From: UBA6022 sp032154105
GTDB taxonomy: Bacteria; Patescibacteriota; Saccharimonadia; Saccharimonadales; Saccharimonadaceae
Assembly (NCBI GenBank): GCA_032154105.1
Contig: JALDYI010000001.1
Coordinates: 62,001-126,000 of the forward strand
Reading direction: 5' to 3'
Length of the DNA stretch: 64,000 nucleotides
Positions 52,405 through 62,088 of the stretch are shown one piece after another. The position numbers and the translations under genes are program-made. Position 1 is the stretch's first letter. Every line of letters starts with the position of its first letter. The notes below the pieces were generated by a model. That model was not told where the DNA came from and ran no database searches. It was given only the letters and a program-made list of their open reading frames with translations.

Positions 52405-53151
52405 ATGCTGATTGATACACATTGTCATATTCATGAGCCAAACTATCCGCTCGATATTGGCGATGTGCTTGCAAGGGCGCGTCACCATGGAGTGAATCAG
52501 ATGATATGCGTTGGAACGAGCGAGCAAAGTTCGAGCGAGGCGGTGGAATTTGCTCGAAACCACGAACACATTTACGCGGCAATTGGCGTGCATCCACATG
52601 ATACCAAAGACGGATACAAGGCAATCGAACCTTTATTCACCGACCCGAATGTTGTGGCGGTGGGTGAGATTGGCCTCGATTATTTTTATACGCACAGCCC
52701 GCGCGTGGTGCAGATTCGGGCACTTGAGGCGCAGCTGCAAATGGCACTCGATCACGACAAGCCAGTTATTTTCCATGTTCGCGAAGCGTTTGACGATTTT
52801 TGGCCTATTTTCGACAACTTTAGCGGCATCCGTGGCGAGCTGCATAGCTTTACTGATACGAAAGAGCAGCTTGAAAAGGCACTGGCACGGGGGCTCTACA
52901 TCGGGGTTAACGGTATTAGTACGTTTACGAAAGATGAAGTGCAAAAGGAAATGTTTGCAAATGTCCCAGTGGATCGTCTACTTCTTGAGACGGACGCACC
53001 TTTCTTGACGCCTATACCCTTTCGTGGTAAAGTAAACGAGCCAGCATTTGTACATTCCGTAGCTGAACATCATGCGAAGATCCGAGGATTGTCACTTGAT
53101 GAAATCGCGGCGGCAACAACGGCAAATGCGACTGCGTTATTCGCACTCTAA
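52405..53151 (+). CDS. tatD: TatD-family metal-dependent hydrolase
   Basis: 248-aa TIM-barrel DNase family. Metal ligands DTHCHIHE, GEIGLDYF, and HVREAFDDF, plus the C-terminal LETDAPFL(T)P are present. Starts 2 nt after metG, a common gene order. Confidence 0.94.
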   Translation: MLIDTHCHIHEPNYPLDIGDVLARARHHGVNQMICVGTSEQSSSEAVEFARNHEHIYAAIGVHPHDTKDGYKAIEPLFTDPNVVAVGEIGLDYFYTHSPRVVQIRALEAQLQMALDHDKPVIFHVREAFDDFWPIFDNFSGIRGELHSFTDTKEQLEKALARGLYIGVNGISTFTKDEVQKEMFANVPVDRLLLETDAPFLTPIPFRGKVNEPAFVHSVAEHHAKIRGLSLDEIAAATTANATALFAL

Positions 53152-53197
53152 AATAGACATAGCTAACAATATATCTGATTAAACAGAGTTTATATCT

Positions 53198-53482
53198 ATG
53201 CAAGAACAATATCCATTCACCAATCCAGAACAACTAGCTCAGCCTACTGTCGAGCTAGACTATGAGGAAACGAGCAGCCGGACTACCGAAAAACTTGAGG
53301 CAATGCGTCGCCTTATTGATGAGACGTATGCTGATCTCTTGGCCGAGGACGACGAGCTGGCTGCAGAAGTTGCAGCGATACCCGATGTGGTTGAAGTAGC
53401 TGCCTCTCCTGAGGTGCTGACGCCTCAAGGCCGCATTGAACGTATCGGTAGTAATCTTGCGTATGCTCGCAGGGAGCGTTAA
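53198..53482 (+). CDS. hypothetical small acidic protein
   Basis: 94-aa hydrophilic protein, acidic and Glu/Ala-rich, with a predicted helix at 30-55 and a basic end (YARRER). No family recognised. Two nt before the next gene, so co-transcribed with it. Confidence 0.7.
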   Translation: MQEQYPFTNPEQLAQPTVELDYEETSSRTTEKLEAMRRLIDETYADLLAEDDELAAEVAAIPDVVEVAASPEVLTPQGRIERIGSNLAYARRER

Positions 53483-53484
53483 TA

Positions 53485-53919
53485 ATGCCGGTTCTCAAAA
53501 AAGCACTTGGGTTACTTGTTGGTAGTGACGAAGTAACCTTGCCTCGTCTTGGGTCATCGAGGAAAAAACGACCGCTGAAAGATCTCACTGAACGTGAGCT
53601 TATTGCACTAGAAAGCGAGATTGGTGGTCAGCTATTTGGTCCAGTTCAAAAAGGTGGTCGTCGCGAGTTTTTTAACCTTGATCCAAAAACATGGATATGG
53701 CATGAAGAATGGCTTGATCAAGCGGGCAAGGTGCAGCAGTCGACAATTCGCTATGAAGCTGACGACAAGGGTATCTTGAAAGTAAGTGAAGGTCCTCGAT
53801 ATGATTATCTGGAGGGCGACGAGCTCAATAACCTTACAGTTGCTATTCAGATGTATTACGAACGGGCGATGCGCGAAATCTACAACCGTGACCCTCAAAC
53901 CGGTCAAAAGCTCAGCTAA
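53485..53919 (+). CDS. hypothetical protein
   Basis: 144-aa soluble protein with a basic segment (SSRKKRPLKD) and a C-terminal domain with paired aromatic residues (KTWIWHEEWLD, MYYERAMREIYN). I know it only as a conserved-looking CPR-type hypothetical; no function inferred. Overall pairing with 53198-53482 suggests a two-gene unit. Confidence 0.72.
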   Translation: MPVLKKALGLLVGSDEVTLPRLGSSRKKRPLKDLTERELIALESEIGGQLFGPVQKGGRREFFNLDPKTWIWHEEWLDQAGKVQQSTIRYEADDKGILKVSEGPRYDYLEGDELNNLTVAIQMYYERAMREIYNRDPQTGQKLS

Positions 53920-53936
53920 CTTGGTATAATAAGAAA

Positions 53937-55091
53937 GTGAAAAGTGATGTTATCTATCTTGATCATGCTGCAGCCACGCCAATGGATCGGCGTGTGGTTG
54001 AGGCGATGTTGCCGTACTTTACTGAAGCATTCTATAATCCATCGAGTCCGTACGCGCCGGCGTTAAGTGTTCGTCGGGATTACGATGCAGCCAAAGACGG
54101 TATCGCTCGCGCTATTGGGGCAAAGGCCGACGAGCTCGTAATGACGGCCGGGGCGACCGAGTCGATCAATCTTGCGTTTGGGGCTGTCACTGGCCATGTC
54201 ATGACGGCAAATATCGAACACCATGCCGTTCTTGAGGCAGCGAGACGGCTCGACCATACTGTTGTTGCGAGCGATGAACGGGGTATTATTAGTGCGGCAA
54301 CTATCGCGTCTGCGCTTCGCCCCGATACGCAACTTGTCAGTATTGCTCTGGCCAATAATGAACTCGGTACGATTCAGGCACTTCGCGATATCGCACAGGT
54401 GATTCGAAAAGAGCGCGACGGCCGCTTGGCACGAGGTGACGCCACGCCTCTGTATCTTCATAGTGACGCTTCGCAGGGAGTTGGACAGCTTGATGTTCAT
54501 GTCGCCCGGCTTGGCGTTGATCTTCTCACGATTAATGCTGGGAAGATCTACGGCCCAAAGCAGGTTGGGTTGCTCTGGACGGCTCGTCATGTGCGCCTTG
54601 CGCCGCAAATTGTTGGTGGCGGACAGGAGCGTGGACTGCGTAGCGGTACGGAGAATGTTGCCGGAGTGATTGGCTTTGCCAAAGCCCTTGAACTTGCCGA
54701 CAAGCATCGTCGAAGTGAGGCGAAACGGCTCGGTGAGTTACGGGATACGCTCCAGTCGAAGCTTGTCGCTGTTTTTAGCGAGGCCGTCATTTCGGGCTAC
54801 CAAAAGCACCGCCTGGCCGGACATCTTCATATATCGTTTCCTTCAATCGATGCCGAGCGTGTGGTGTTTGGACTCGAGAGCCGCGGCGTACTTGTGGCGA
54901 CAGGGAGCGCCTGTGCGGCAAACAAAGGTACGCGTTCGCATGTGCTTGAAGCGATCCATTTGCCGGAGCATATTGCCGACGGTAGTTTACGATTGACGCT
55001 TGGCCATCTTTCAACTGAAGAAAATATCGACCGCGCAGCCGAGATTATTATTGAAGTTCTGAAGGCTGAGTATGCAAGGATGCAAAAATGA
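53937..55091 (+). CDS. iscS: cysteine desulfurase (IscS/NifS family)
   Basis: 384-aa PLP enzyme that moves sulfur from cysteine to an active-site cysteine persulfide. His95/His96 (NIEHHAV), Lys203 (NAGKIYGPK), GGGQERGLRSGTEN and catalytic Cys326 (TGSACAANKG) are present. GTG start with TATAAT 6 nt upstream (leaderless). It overlaps the YdcF-like gene by 4 nt, which in turn touches mnmA, so its main client is probably tRNA 2-thiolation; no Fe-S scaffold gene is in the window. Confidence 0.95.
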   Translation: MKSDVIYLDHAAATPMDRRVVEAMLPYFTEAFYNPSSPYAPALSVRRDYDAAKDGIARAIGAKADELVMTAGATESINLAFGAVTGHVMTANIEHHAVLEAARRLDHTVVASDERGIISAATIASALRPDTQLVSIALANNELGTIQALRDIAQVIRKERDGRLARGDATPLYLHSDASQGVGQLDVHVARLGVDLLTINAGKIYGPKQVGLLWTARHVRLAPQIVGGGQERGLRSGTENVAGVIGFAKALELADKHRRSEAKRLGELRDTLQSKLVAVFSEAVISGYQKHRLAGHLHISFPSIDAERVVFGLESRGVLVATGSACAANKGTRSHVLEAIHLPEHIADGSLRLTLGHLSTEENIDRAAEIIIEVLKAEYARMQK

Positions 55092-55690
55092 AGTCGTTAA
55101 TTATCGCTGTTGTATCGGCTGTAATCATTATTGTTGGTCTTAGTATCTACCTTGCACCAAATGATCTAGAAGGGTGTGTCGACGGTCCCACCGGCGAGGG
55201 TAGCTGTAAAAAGGTAGATGCGATTATTGCTGTAAGTGGCGGTGATACTTCGGCACGTACTGACGAAGCTGTGCAATTATACAAGGAAGGCTGGGCGAGT
55301 AGCCTTATCTTTTCTGGCGCCGCTCAGGATAAGTCTGGCCCGAGTAATGCCGCCGTCATGCGTAGTGATGCTATGGCAGCTGGCGTGCCGGCATCGGCCA
55401 TTACGATTGAAGAGCAGGGTGAGACGACCAAGCAGAACGCCGACAAGACACAGCAATTATTGGAAGAAAAGAGTATTAAGACGGTGATTCTCGTCACGAG
55501 TGCCTACCACCAGCGCCGCGCAGGACTTGAGTTTTCAGAGCGAGCCAACGGCAAAGTGACAATCGTCAATCATCCTGTCGCGAGCGATAAGCAGTGGTCG
55601 GGCTGGTGGTGGCTGACACCTGGTGGCTGGTATTTAGCGGTCGGTGAATTTATAAAGATTATGATGTTTTATGTAGGGGTTTCGAGGTAA
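55088..55690 (+). CDS. YdcF-like (DUF218) membrane-anchored protein
   Basis: 200 aa: N-terminal membrane helix (about 4-23), then a DUF218 domain with AIIAVSGGD, SSLIFSGAA, EEQGETTKQNADKT and ILVTSAYHQRRA, the usual SanA/YdcF/ElyC pattern. Family members affect envelope integrity, mechanism unknown. Overlaps iscS by 4 nt and mnmA by 1 nt. Confidence 0.85.
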   Translation: MKSLIIAVVSAVIIIVGLSIYLAPNDLEGCVDGPTGEGSCKKVDAIIAVSGGDTSARTDEAVQLYKEGWASSLIFSGAAQDKSGPSNAAVMRSDAMAAGVPASAITIEEQGETTKQNADKTQQLLEEKSIKTVILVTSAYHQRRAGLEFSERANGKVTIVNHPVASDKQWSGWWWLTPGGWYLAVGEFIKIMMFYVGVSR

Positions 55691-56724
55691 TGCGGGTATA
55701 TGTTGGAATGAGCGGTGGCGTCGATAGTAGTTTGACGGCAGCGCTACTTGTGGAGCAGGGACACGATGTAACGGGCGTCTATATGAAGAACTGGACACAA
55801 GACCTGCCTGGTATGAAGTGCCCATGGGCGGATGATCTTGCCGATGCCAAGCGCGTTGCAGTACAGCTCGGGATTGATTTCAAGGTGTTTGACTTTGAGA
55901 AAGAATATCGGCACAAGGTCGTCGACTATATGATTGAGGAGTACAAGGCCGGCCGTACGCCAAACCCTGACATTATGTGCAACCAGGAAGTGAAGTTTAA
56001 GCTGTTTCTTGAGGCTGCCCTTGATGATGGAGCGGATATGATCGCTACTGGTCACTACGCACAAGTAGAAGACGGCGTCCTTAAGATGGCGGTTGACACC
56101 AATAAGGATCAGACCTATTTCTTGTACCGCGTAATGGGTGATGCACTGCAAAAAACACTCTTTCCGCTCGGAAGCTATACGAAGCCGACAGTTCGTGAAA
56201 TGGCTGAAGCGCGCGGTCTGTTTACGGCAGCAAAGAAGGACTCTCAGGGGATTTGTTTCGTCGGTAAAGTTGGTATTCGTGAATTCCTTTCGGAATACGT
56301 TGAGCAAAAGCCAGGGAAGATCATCGATAAAAAGTCGGGCAAGGTGCTCGGACATCACGACGGTGCAATTTTCTATACACTGGGTCAGCGTCACGGTCTC
56401 GATCTTGGCGGCGGTCTGCCGTATTATGTTGTCGGTAAGGATATGGCCGAAAATGAAGTCTATGTGACGACCGATCTTAATGATGCGACACTTTGGAAAA
56501 CAGACGTTCAGCTTGGTGCTGTTCATTGGATTAATGCCGCTCCAGAGTCTGGAGTATTCCAGGTTCGTATCCGTCACCGTGCACCGCTGATTAATGCCGA
56601 CCTTGGTTTCGATGGTGAGCTTGTGACCCTGAAGCTCCACGATGAGCAACGCGCAGTAGCGAGCGGTCAGTCTGTAGTGATTTACCGAGACGACATCTGT
56701 TTGGGCGGCGGCATTATCTTGTAA
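55690..56724 (+). CDS. mnmA: tRNA 2-thiouridylase MnmA
   Basis: 344 aa. PP-loop SGGVDSS (8-14) adenylates U34; Cys97 (PDIMCNQEVKF) and Cys189 (QGICFVG) are the catalytic pair; the C-terminal beta-barrel is present. It makes s2U34 in tRNA-Glu, -Gln and -Lys, with sulfur likely from the desulfurase two genes upstream. Confidence 0.95.
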   Translation: MRVYVGMSGGVDSSLTAALLVEQGHDVTGVYMKNWTQDLPGMKCPWADDLADAKRVAVQLGIDFKVFDFEKEYRHKVVDYMIEEYKAGRTPNPDIMCNQEVKFKLFLEAALDDGADMIATGHYAQVEDGVLKMAVDTNKDQTYFLYRVMGDALQKTLFPLGSYTKPTVREMAEARGLFTAAKKDSQGICFVGKVGIREFLSEYVEQKPGKIIDKKSGKVLGHHDGAIFYTLGQRHGLDLGGGLPYYVVGKDMAENEVYVTTDLNDATLWKTDVQLGAVHWINAAPESGVFQVRIRHRAPLINADLGFDGELVTLKLHDEQRAVASGQSVVIYRDDICLGGGIIL

Positions 56725-56755
56725 CTGCTCATGCCTATTGTTACAATAGGGCTAT

Positions 56756-57199
56756 ATGAAAAAGGCGTGGGAGCAACAACAACGAGGGTTCACGATCGTC
56801 GAGCTCCTGATCGTCATCGTGATTATCGGCATTCTGGCTGCGATTACGATCGTTGCTTATAACGGTATTCAGAACCGTGGCAATGATAGTCGACGAGATA
56901 GCGATGTGTCGCAGCTAAAGAAGGCACTCGAGATGTACAAAGTCGATAACGGCGCGTATCCAGCGGTGTGTAGTGCGGATGGATCGGGCTGCACGGTGAG
57001 TAACCTGGCTTCGGCCTTGTCGCCGAAATATATTGCAACCGTACCGCAAGATCCAAAGTCTCCTGGTACGCTCTATTCCTATGTCCGCGGCAATGCTGAT
57101 TCGTACGGCATGCTGATCTACTATGAGTCGAAGGCGGTGTGTAAGACCGGCGTGAACGTCAACACCGGCTGGTGGGGATCGTCTGTTCCAGTTTGCTAG
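56756..57199 (+). CDS. type IV prepilin
   Basis: 147-aa prepilin: leader MKKAWEQQQR, GFTIVELLIVIVIIGILAA, AYNGIQNRGNDSRRDSDVSQLKKALEMYKVDNGAYP (a standard pilin alpha-helix), and a small domain with four cysteines and VPQDPKSPG, resembling type II pseudopilins. TACAAT lies 8 nt before the ATG (leaderless). Stands alone among housekeeping genes. Confidence 0.92.
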   Translation: MKKAWEQQQRGFTIVELLIVIVIIGILAAITIVAYNGIQNRGNDSRRDSDVSQLKKALEMYKVDNGAYPAVCSADGSGCTVSNLASALSPKYIATVPQDPKSPGTLYSYVRGNADSYGMLIYYESKAVCKTGVNVNTGWWGSSVPVC

Positions 57200-57236
57200 C
57201 TAACGAGCGGTTTGCCATCTGTTATAATTGAAAGAT

Positions 57237-59114
57237 ATGAACGCTCAACAAATCCGTAACGCCTATCTTCAATTTTTTAATGATCGCCAGCATGAGATTA
57301 TTGCCCGCGCACCACTCATGCTCAAGGATGATCCAACGACACTGTTTACAGGTAGTGGCATGCAGCCGCTACTGCCATACCTTCTTGGACAAGAGCATCC
57401 AAAAGGTAACCGGCTTGTCGATAGTCAGACGTGTCTTCGAGCTCAAGATATTGAAGATGTCGGTGACAATCGTCATACGACATTCTTTGAGATGCTCGGT
57501 AACTGGAGTATGGGTGACTACTTTAAAGAACAGCAGATTCGTTGGTTCTTTGAGTTCTTAACTGATGTTGTCGGCCTTGACCCAAGCAAGATTTATGTCA
57601 CCTGTTTCATCGGTGACGAGTCTCATGGCATTCCTCGCGATGATGAGGCGGCTTCTATTTGGCAACAAGTCTTTGCCGAAAAGGGCATCGACAATAAGAT
57701 CGTTGAGCTTGGTAGTGCTGAAAATGGTGACAAGCTCGGTATGCAGGGTGGTCGTATCTTCTTTTACGACGATGGCGAAAACTGGTGGAGTCGCGGTGGC
57801 GGACTTGATAAAACGCCAATCGGCGACCCGTGTGGTCCTGACAGTGAAGTATTCTACGACTTCGGCCCGCAAAATCATGCCGCAGGCTATGGCCTAGCTC
57901 ACCCAGCGAGCGATAGCGGTCAGTTTATGGAGATTGGTAACCAGGTCTTCATGCAGTATCGCCGTCTTGACGATGGCAGCTTTGAGCCTCTTGCGCGCAA
58001 GAACGTTGACTTTGGTGGTGGCCTTGAGCGTATCGCTGCAGCGCAGATTGATAGTCCTGATGTTTTCCGTATTAGCCTCCTATGGCCGATTATCGAGAAG
58101 CTACAGAGCCTCAGCGGCAAGAACTACGAGAGCCATACTGAAAGTATGCGCGTGATTGCTGATCACCTCCGCGCAGCAACCTTCCTTGCGGTTGACGGCG
58201 TTGTGCCAGCCAATAAAGAGCAGGGCTACGTTATGCGCCGCTTGCTACGTCGCGCGATTCGCTTCGCGTTCGATCTTGGTATTGAGCAGAACTTCTTTGA
58301 AGAAATCGTCCCAGTCATTGCCGACCTCTACCATGAAGATTATCCTGAAGTTGCCGCAAACCGTGACACCGTCATCGCCGTGCTTGCAAAGGAAGAAAAA
58401 GTCTTCCGTCAGACACTGCGCAAGGGGCTGAAGCAACTTGAAAAATTCTCAGCAGACGGACTCACTGGTACGGAATTATTTACCCTCTACGATACATTTG
58501 GCTTCCCTGTCGAACTCTCAACTGAAGAGGCCTACAAACAGGAAATTACACTGTCGGCTAACTGGCGACAGGAATTTGATGACAAGATGGCAGAGCAGCG
58601 CGCTCGTAGCCAGACAGCGGCAAAGGGTACCTTTAAGGGTGGCCTTGGTGGTCAAACGCTACAGCATAAAAAGTATCATACGGCGACACACCTAATGTAC
58701 GCCGCATTGAAGCAAGTGGTCGGTGACCATGTTACGCAACACGGTAGCAATATTACCGAAGAGCGACTTCGCTTTGACTTTAATAACGACGTAAAGGTGA
58801 CACGCGAGCAGCTCGATGAAGTTGAACGCCTCGTTAATGAATGGATCTCATGGGATCTTCCTGTTTCGTTCCAGGAATACCCGACTGACCAGGCGTTCGA
58901 CATGGGTGCGATTGGTGCATTTGGAGATAAGTACGGCGAAACCGTGAAAGTCTACAAAATGGGCGATGAACCACGTCGAGTGAGCTTCGAAATTTGTGGC
59001 GGCCCCCACGTTGATCATACGGCGCAGCTCGCCGAGGACAACAAGGTGTTTAAGATCACTAAAGAAGAGGCAAGTTCAGCTGGTATTCGCCGCGTTAAAG
59101 CAATTCTTGTCTAG
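57237..59114 (+). CDS. alaS: alanyl-tRNA synthetase, short form
   Basis: 625 aa instead of about 875. Class II catalytic core (motif 1 to 3, FTGSGMQPLLPYL, CLRAQDIEDVG, GGGLERIAA), tRNA-recognition helices, and the editing domain with HTATH and CGGPHVDHT are present; the protein ends just after it, so the DHHA1/C-Ala region is absent. ATG 57237 has TATAAT 8 nt upstream (leaderless); a TTG frame at 57228 overlaps that box. Confidence 0.94.
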   Translation: MNAQQIRNAYLQFFNDRQHEIIARAPLMLKDDPTTLFTGSGMQPLLPYLLGQEHPKGNRLVDSQTCLRAQDIEDVGDNRHTTFFEMLGNWSMGDYFKEQQIRWFFEFLTDVVGLDPSKIYVTCFIGDESHGIPRDDEAASIWQQVFAEKGIDNKIVELGSAENGDKLGMQGGRIFFYDDGENWWSRGGGLDKTPIGDPCGPDSEVFYDFGPQNHAAGYGLAHPASDSGQFMEIGNQVFMQYRRLDDGSFEPLARKNVDFGGGLERIAAAQIDSPDVFRISLLWPIIEKLQSLSGKNYESHTESMRVIADHLRAATFLAVDGVVPANKEQGYVMRRLLRRAIRFAFDLGIEQNFFEEIVPVIADLYHEDYPEVAANRDTVIAVLAKEEKVFRQTLRKGLKQLEKFSADGLTGTELFTLYDTFGFPVELSTEEAYKQEITLSANWRQEFDDKMAEQRARSQTAAKGTFKGGLGGQTLQHKKYHTATHLMYAALKQVVGDHVTQHGSNITEERLRFDFNNDVKVTREQLDEVERLVNEWISWDLPVSFQEYPTDQAFDMGAIGAFGDKYGETVKVYKMGDEPRRVSFEICGGPHVDHTAQLAEDNKVFKITKEEASSAGIRRVKAILV

Positions 59115-59170
59115 ATAACGCCGCCGTTTTTGTCAGCATAAGCGCCTTTGGTATATAATGAATATACATT

Positions 59171-60436
59171 ATGGTTTTTGATAAATTTCTCACGGCACGT
59201 AAAAATACTCAAGACAATGATTACATCGTCGCACTCGATATCGGGACGGAGTTTGTCAAGGCATTGATCGCGAAGTTATCTGATGATGACCTCGAGATCG
59301 TCGGTGCCGGGCGTGCTCGGCAAGATGTAAGCGACATGCATACTGGTGCAATTGCCGATATCGCTGGCGTGGTGCGTAACTGTGAGGCGGCTCTCTCCGA
59401 GGCTGAGGATCAGGCTGGTCTTCAGGCCAAGCGTGTCGTTATTGGTATTGCTGGTGAACTCGTTAAGGGTGTGACAAACACCATTCGTTATCGCCGCCCG
59501 CAGCCAGATCGTCCACTTGATGTGGCTGAGATGGAATTTATTATCGAGAAAGTTCAAGAGCGTGCTCAGGTAAAAGCACAGAAGCAAATCGCCCTTGAGA
59601 CTGGAAACGAAGATGTCGAAGTAAAGCTCGTCAACTCGGCACTCGTCAGTATTCATATCGATGGGTATAAAATCAGTAATCCGATCGGCTTCCAGGGCAA
59701 GGACGTCGCTGTGCAGATTTACACCGCCTTTGCGCCAATGGTGCATATTGGCGCACTGGAGCGTGTGGCCGATGAGCTAGCACTTGAGCTCGTGGCTGTC
59801 GCTGCTGAGCCGTTTGCTGTGAGTCGCTCGGTGCTTGGTACTGATGCCAGCAGTAACTTTACGGCTATCCTTGCCGATGTTGGTGGTGGTACGACCGATA
59901 TCGCCGTTGTAAATGATGGTGGCGTTGAGGGTACGAAAATGTTTGGCATCGGCGGACGCAGCTTTACGCGTACGATCGCGAGCGAGATGGATCTTAGCTA
60001 TAGTGATGCCGAGAAGATCAAGGTCAACATCGATAGCGAGAAAATCAAACCTAGTGTTGCTAAAGAAGCCAATGCGGCTATCGATAAGACGCTCGAGGTC
60101 TGGATAGCTGGTGTTGAATTGGCACTGAGCGAGTTTGATTCAGTCGACCATCTGCCGAACCGCATACTTCTTTGTGGCGGTGGAGCGAGCCTCGATAAGC
60201 TAGTCGACGCACTTTCGACGCAGGAGTGGTACAAAGAACTACCATTTACCAAAAAGCCAACCGTCCATCATATTAGCCCTGATGAAGTAGTGGGTATCAA
60301 GGATGTGTCAGGTAAGGTAAATGACCACACCTTCATTACCGCCATGGGGTTGCTCCGAGTGGGCTATGATACAATAATAGGCAGTAGCGAAAGCGATAGC
60401 ATCAAAGACAAACTAAACAGAATCCTTCGAATTTAA
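59171..60436 (+). CDS. ftsA: FtsA/PilM-type actin-like ATPase
   Basis: 421-aa actin-fold protein. ATP-binding ALDIGTEFVKALIAK (phosphate 1), ADVGGGTTDIAVV (phosphate 2) and LCGGGASLDKLVDAL (adenosine) are present, with an FtsA-like 1C domain between. The amphipathic C-terminal tail KDKLNRILRI could bind the membrane. FtsA tethers FtsZ, PilM serves pilus assembly; no ftsZ or pilN is adjacent, so the choice is open. It is followed after 2 nt by a membrane protein gene. Confidence 0.85.
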   Translation: MVFDKFLTARKNTQDNDYIVALDIGTEFVKALIAKLSDDDLEIVGAGRARQDVSDMHTGAIADIAGVVRNCEAALSEAEDQAGLQAKRVVIGIAGELVKGVTNTIRYRRPQPDRPLDVAEMEFIIEKVQERAQVKAQKQIALETGNEDVEVKLVNSALVSIHIDGYKISNPIGFQGKDVAVQIYTAFAPMVHIGALERVADELALELVAVAAEPFAVSRSVLGTDASSNFTAILADVGGGTTDIAVVNDGGVEGTKMFGIGGRSFTRTIASEMDLSYSDAEKIKVNIDSEKIKPSVAKEANAAIDKTLEVWIAGVELALSEFDSVDHLPNRILLCGGGASLDKLVDALSTQEWYKELPFTKKPTVHHISPDEVVGIKDVSGKVNDHTFITAMGLLRVGYDTIIGSSESDSIKDKLNRILRI

Positions 60437-60438
60437 TT

Positions 60439-62088
60439 ATGAATAAAGATGTCATCTACATTGATGTCGAAGACGACATCACGGCCATCATCGGCAAGGT
60501 AAAAAACGCCAAAGAAAAGATTGTGGCACTCGTGCCGCCGAAGCGTGTTGGCGTGCTTCAGAGTGCTGTTAATTTGCGACTTATTGGTCGTGCCGCTGAT
60601 ACTGGCAATAAGCGGCTGGTGCTTATTACGAACAATCAAGCTCTCATTGCACTAGCGGCAGCTGCCAAAATCCCGATTGCACGCAATCTTCAAAGTAAGC
60701 CTGAGATGGCGGAAATTAGTGCGCTTGACATTGATGATGGTGAAGACATTATCGACGGCTCAAGCCTACCAGTTGGTGATCTTGCGCGAACTGCAGATGC
60801 AAAATCGGCATCGAGTGATGCATCCCTGGATAAAGCGGTCGGTGATATTACAAGGTCAGAGGCGCTTCCAAAGCGCGCTGTACCGAGTGCAGCCGTACTT
60901 GCTGCTCGGCCAAACGTGAAAAAGCCAAACAAAAAAGTGCCGAACTTTAACGATTTTCGCAAGAAACTTTTTCTTATTATTAGCGGGGGCATCCTTCTTC
61001 TTGTCTTCTTGGTATGGGCAATCTGGTTTGCACCACGGGCGACAGTCGTTATTACAGCTCAAACAACTGCGACGACTGTCAGCCAAAAGGTGACACTCGA
61101 TCCAAATGCGACAACGGATTTTGATGCCAGCCGTGTTCATGTGCAGGTTCAGCAACAAAAGAAGCAGCTAAGTGTTGATTTTGACGCAACCGGCACGAAA
61201 GATGTCGGCGATAAGGCGAGTGGCACAATGCAGCTTAATCGTACGTCGGTATCAAGTACTCCAATCTCTGTCCCTGCCGGTACGAGCTTCACGTCTGGTA
61301 GTTATACATTTGTCAGTACCGAAGCCGCGACACTTAATGGCACGACTATCGGACCTGGTGGCGTGGTGCAAGATTCGGCTACGGTTCGCGTCGTCGCATC
61401 TGCTATCGGCGACGAGTACAACCTCTCAGCCAGGTCGTACCAGCCGTCGACCGGTGGATTCAGTGCGCAAGGGAGCAATATGACCGGTGGGACGAAGCGT
61501 CAAGTCAAGGTTGTGACGACAAGCGATATTCAAGCGGCGACAGCAAAACTTGCCGAACAAAAAGATGATACTATCGAGGACCAGCTTAAATCTGCGTTTG
61601 GTCAGGATATAACAGTGATCGATCAGAGCTATACTGCTAGCCAGGCTACTCCTGTGTCGACGCCCGCTGTTGATCAGGAAGCGACAGGCAAGGCAAAATT
61701 AACGAGCGAAGTAACGTATTCACTCATGGGTGTTACTAAAACTGACCTAAATGCCTATCTTGATGCCGGTCTCAAGAAGCAACTTGGCAGCAATGACGAC
61801 CAGCGCGTGTATGAGAATGGTAGTGCTAAAACTGCTTTTGCACAATTTGCAACTGCTGATGGTGCTTCGAGCGTAACACTTACCGCAACTGGCAAGATTG
61901 GGCCGAACATCAAAGATGATGATGTGAAAGAACAAGCTAAGGGCAAGCGCTATGGTGAAGTGCAGTCGCAGATTGAATCAATCCAAGGCGTACGTGATGT
62001 TGATGTGAAGTTTTGGCCATTCTGGGTAACGGCAGTACCAAATGATGTCAAAAAAGTGAACGTTGAATTCAAGCTCAATGAGTCATAA
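60439..62088 (+). CDS. membrane protein with baseplate-J-like domain
   Basis: 549 aa: an N-terminal cytoplasmic domain (1-100, an alpha/beta fold with KIVALVPPKRVGVLQ and RLVLITNNQALIALAA), a linker, one transmembrane helix (about 178-202), then an extracytoplasmic region rich in beta strands (SVPAGTSFTSGSYTFVST) with a baseplate J/gp47-like pattern. Function unknown; co-transcription with the FtsA-like gene suggests an envelope or division role. Confidence 0.8.
   Translation: MNKDVIYIDVEDDITAIIGKVKNAKEKIVALVPPKRVGVLQSAVNLRLIGRAADTGNKRLVLITNNQALIALAAAAKIPIARNLQSKPEMAEISALDIDDGEDIIDGSSLPVGDLARTADAKSASSDASLDKAVGDITRSEALPKRAVPSAAVLAARPNVKKPNKKVPNFNDFRKKLFLIISGGILLLVFLVWAIWFAPRATVVITAQTTATTVSQKVTLDPNATTDFDASRVHVQVQQQKKQLSVDFDATGTKDVGDKASGTMQLNRTSVSSTPISVPAGTSFTSGSYTFVSTEAATLNGTTIGPGGVVQDSATVRVVASAIGDEYNLSARSYQPSTGGFSAQGSNMTGGTKRQVKVVTTSDIQAATAKLAEQKDDTIEDQLKSAFGQDITVIDQSYTASQATPVSTPAVDQEATGKAKLTSEVTYSLMGVTKTDLNAYLDAGLKKQLGSNDDQRVYENGSAKTAFAQFATADGASSVTLTATGKIGPNIKDDDVKEQAKGKRYGEVQSQIESIQGVRDVDVKFWPFWVTAVPNDVKKVNVEFKLNES

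Noticed and set aside
59171..60436. Assignment as MreB or DnaK
   Set aside because: The actin-fold motifs and the 1C-like insertion fit FtsA/PilM; no DnaK substrate domain and no MreB-type sequence.
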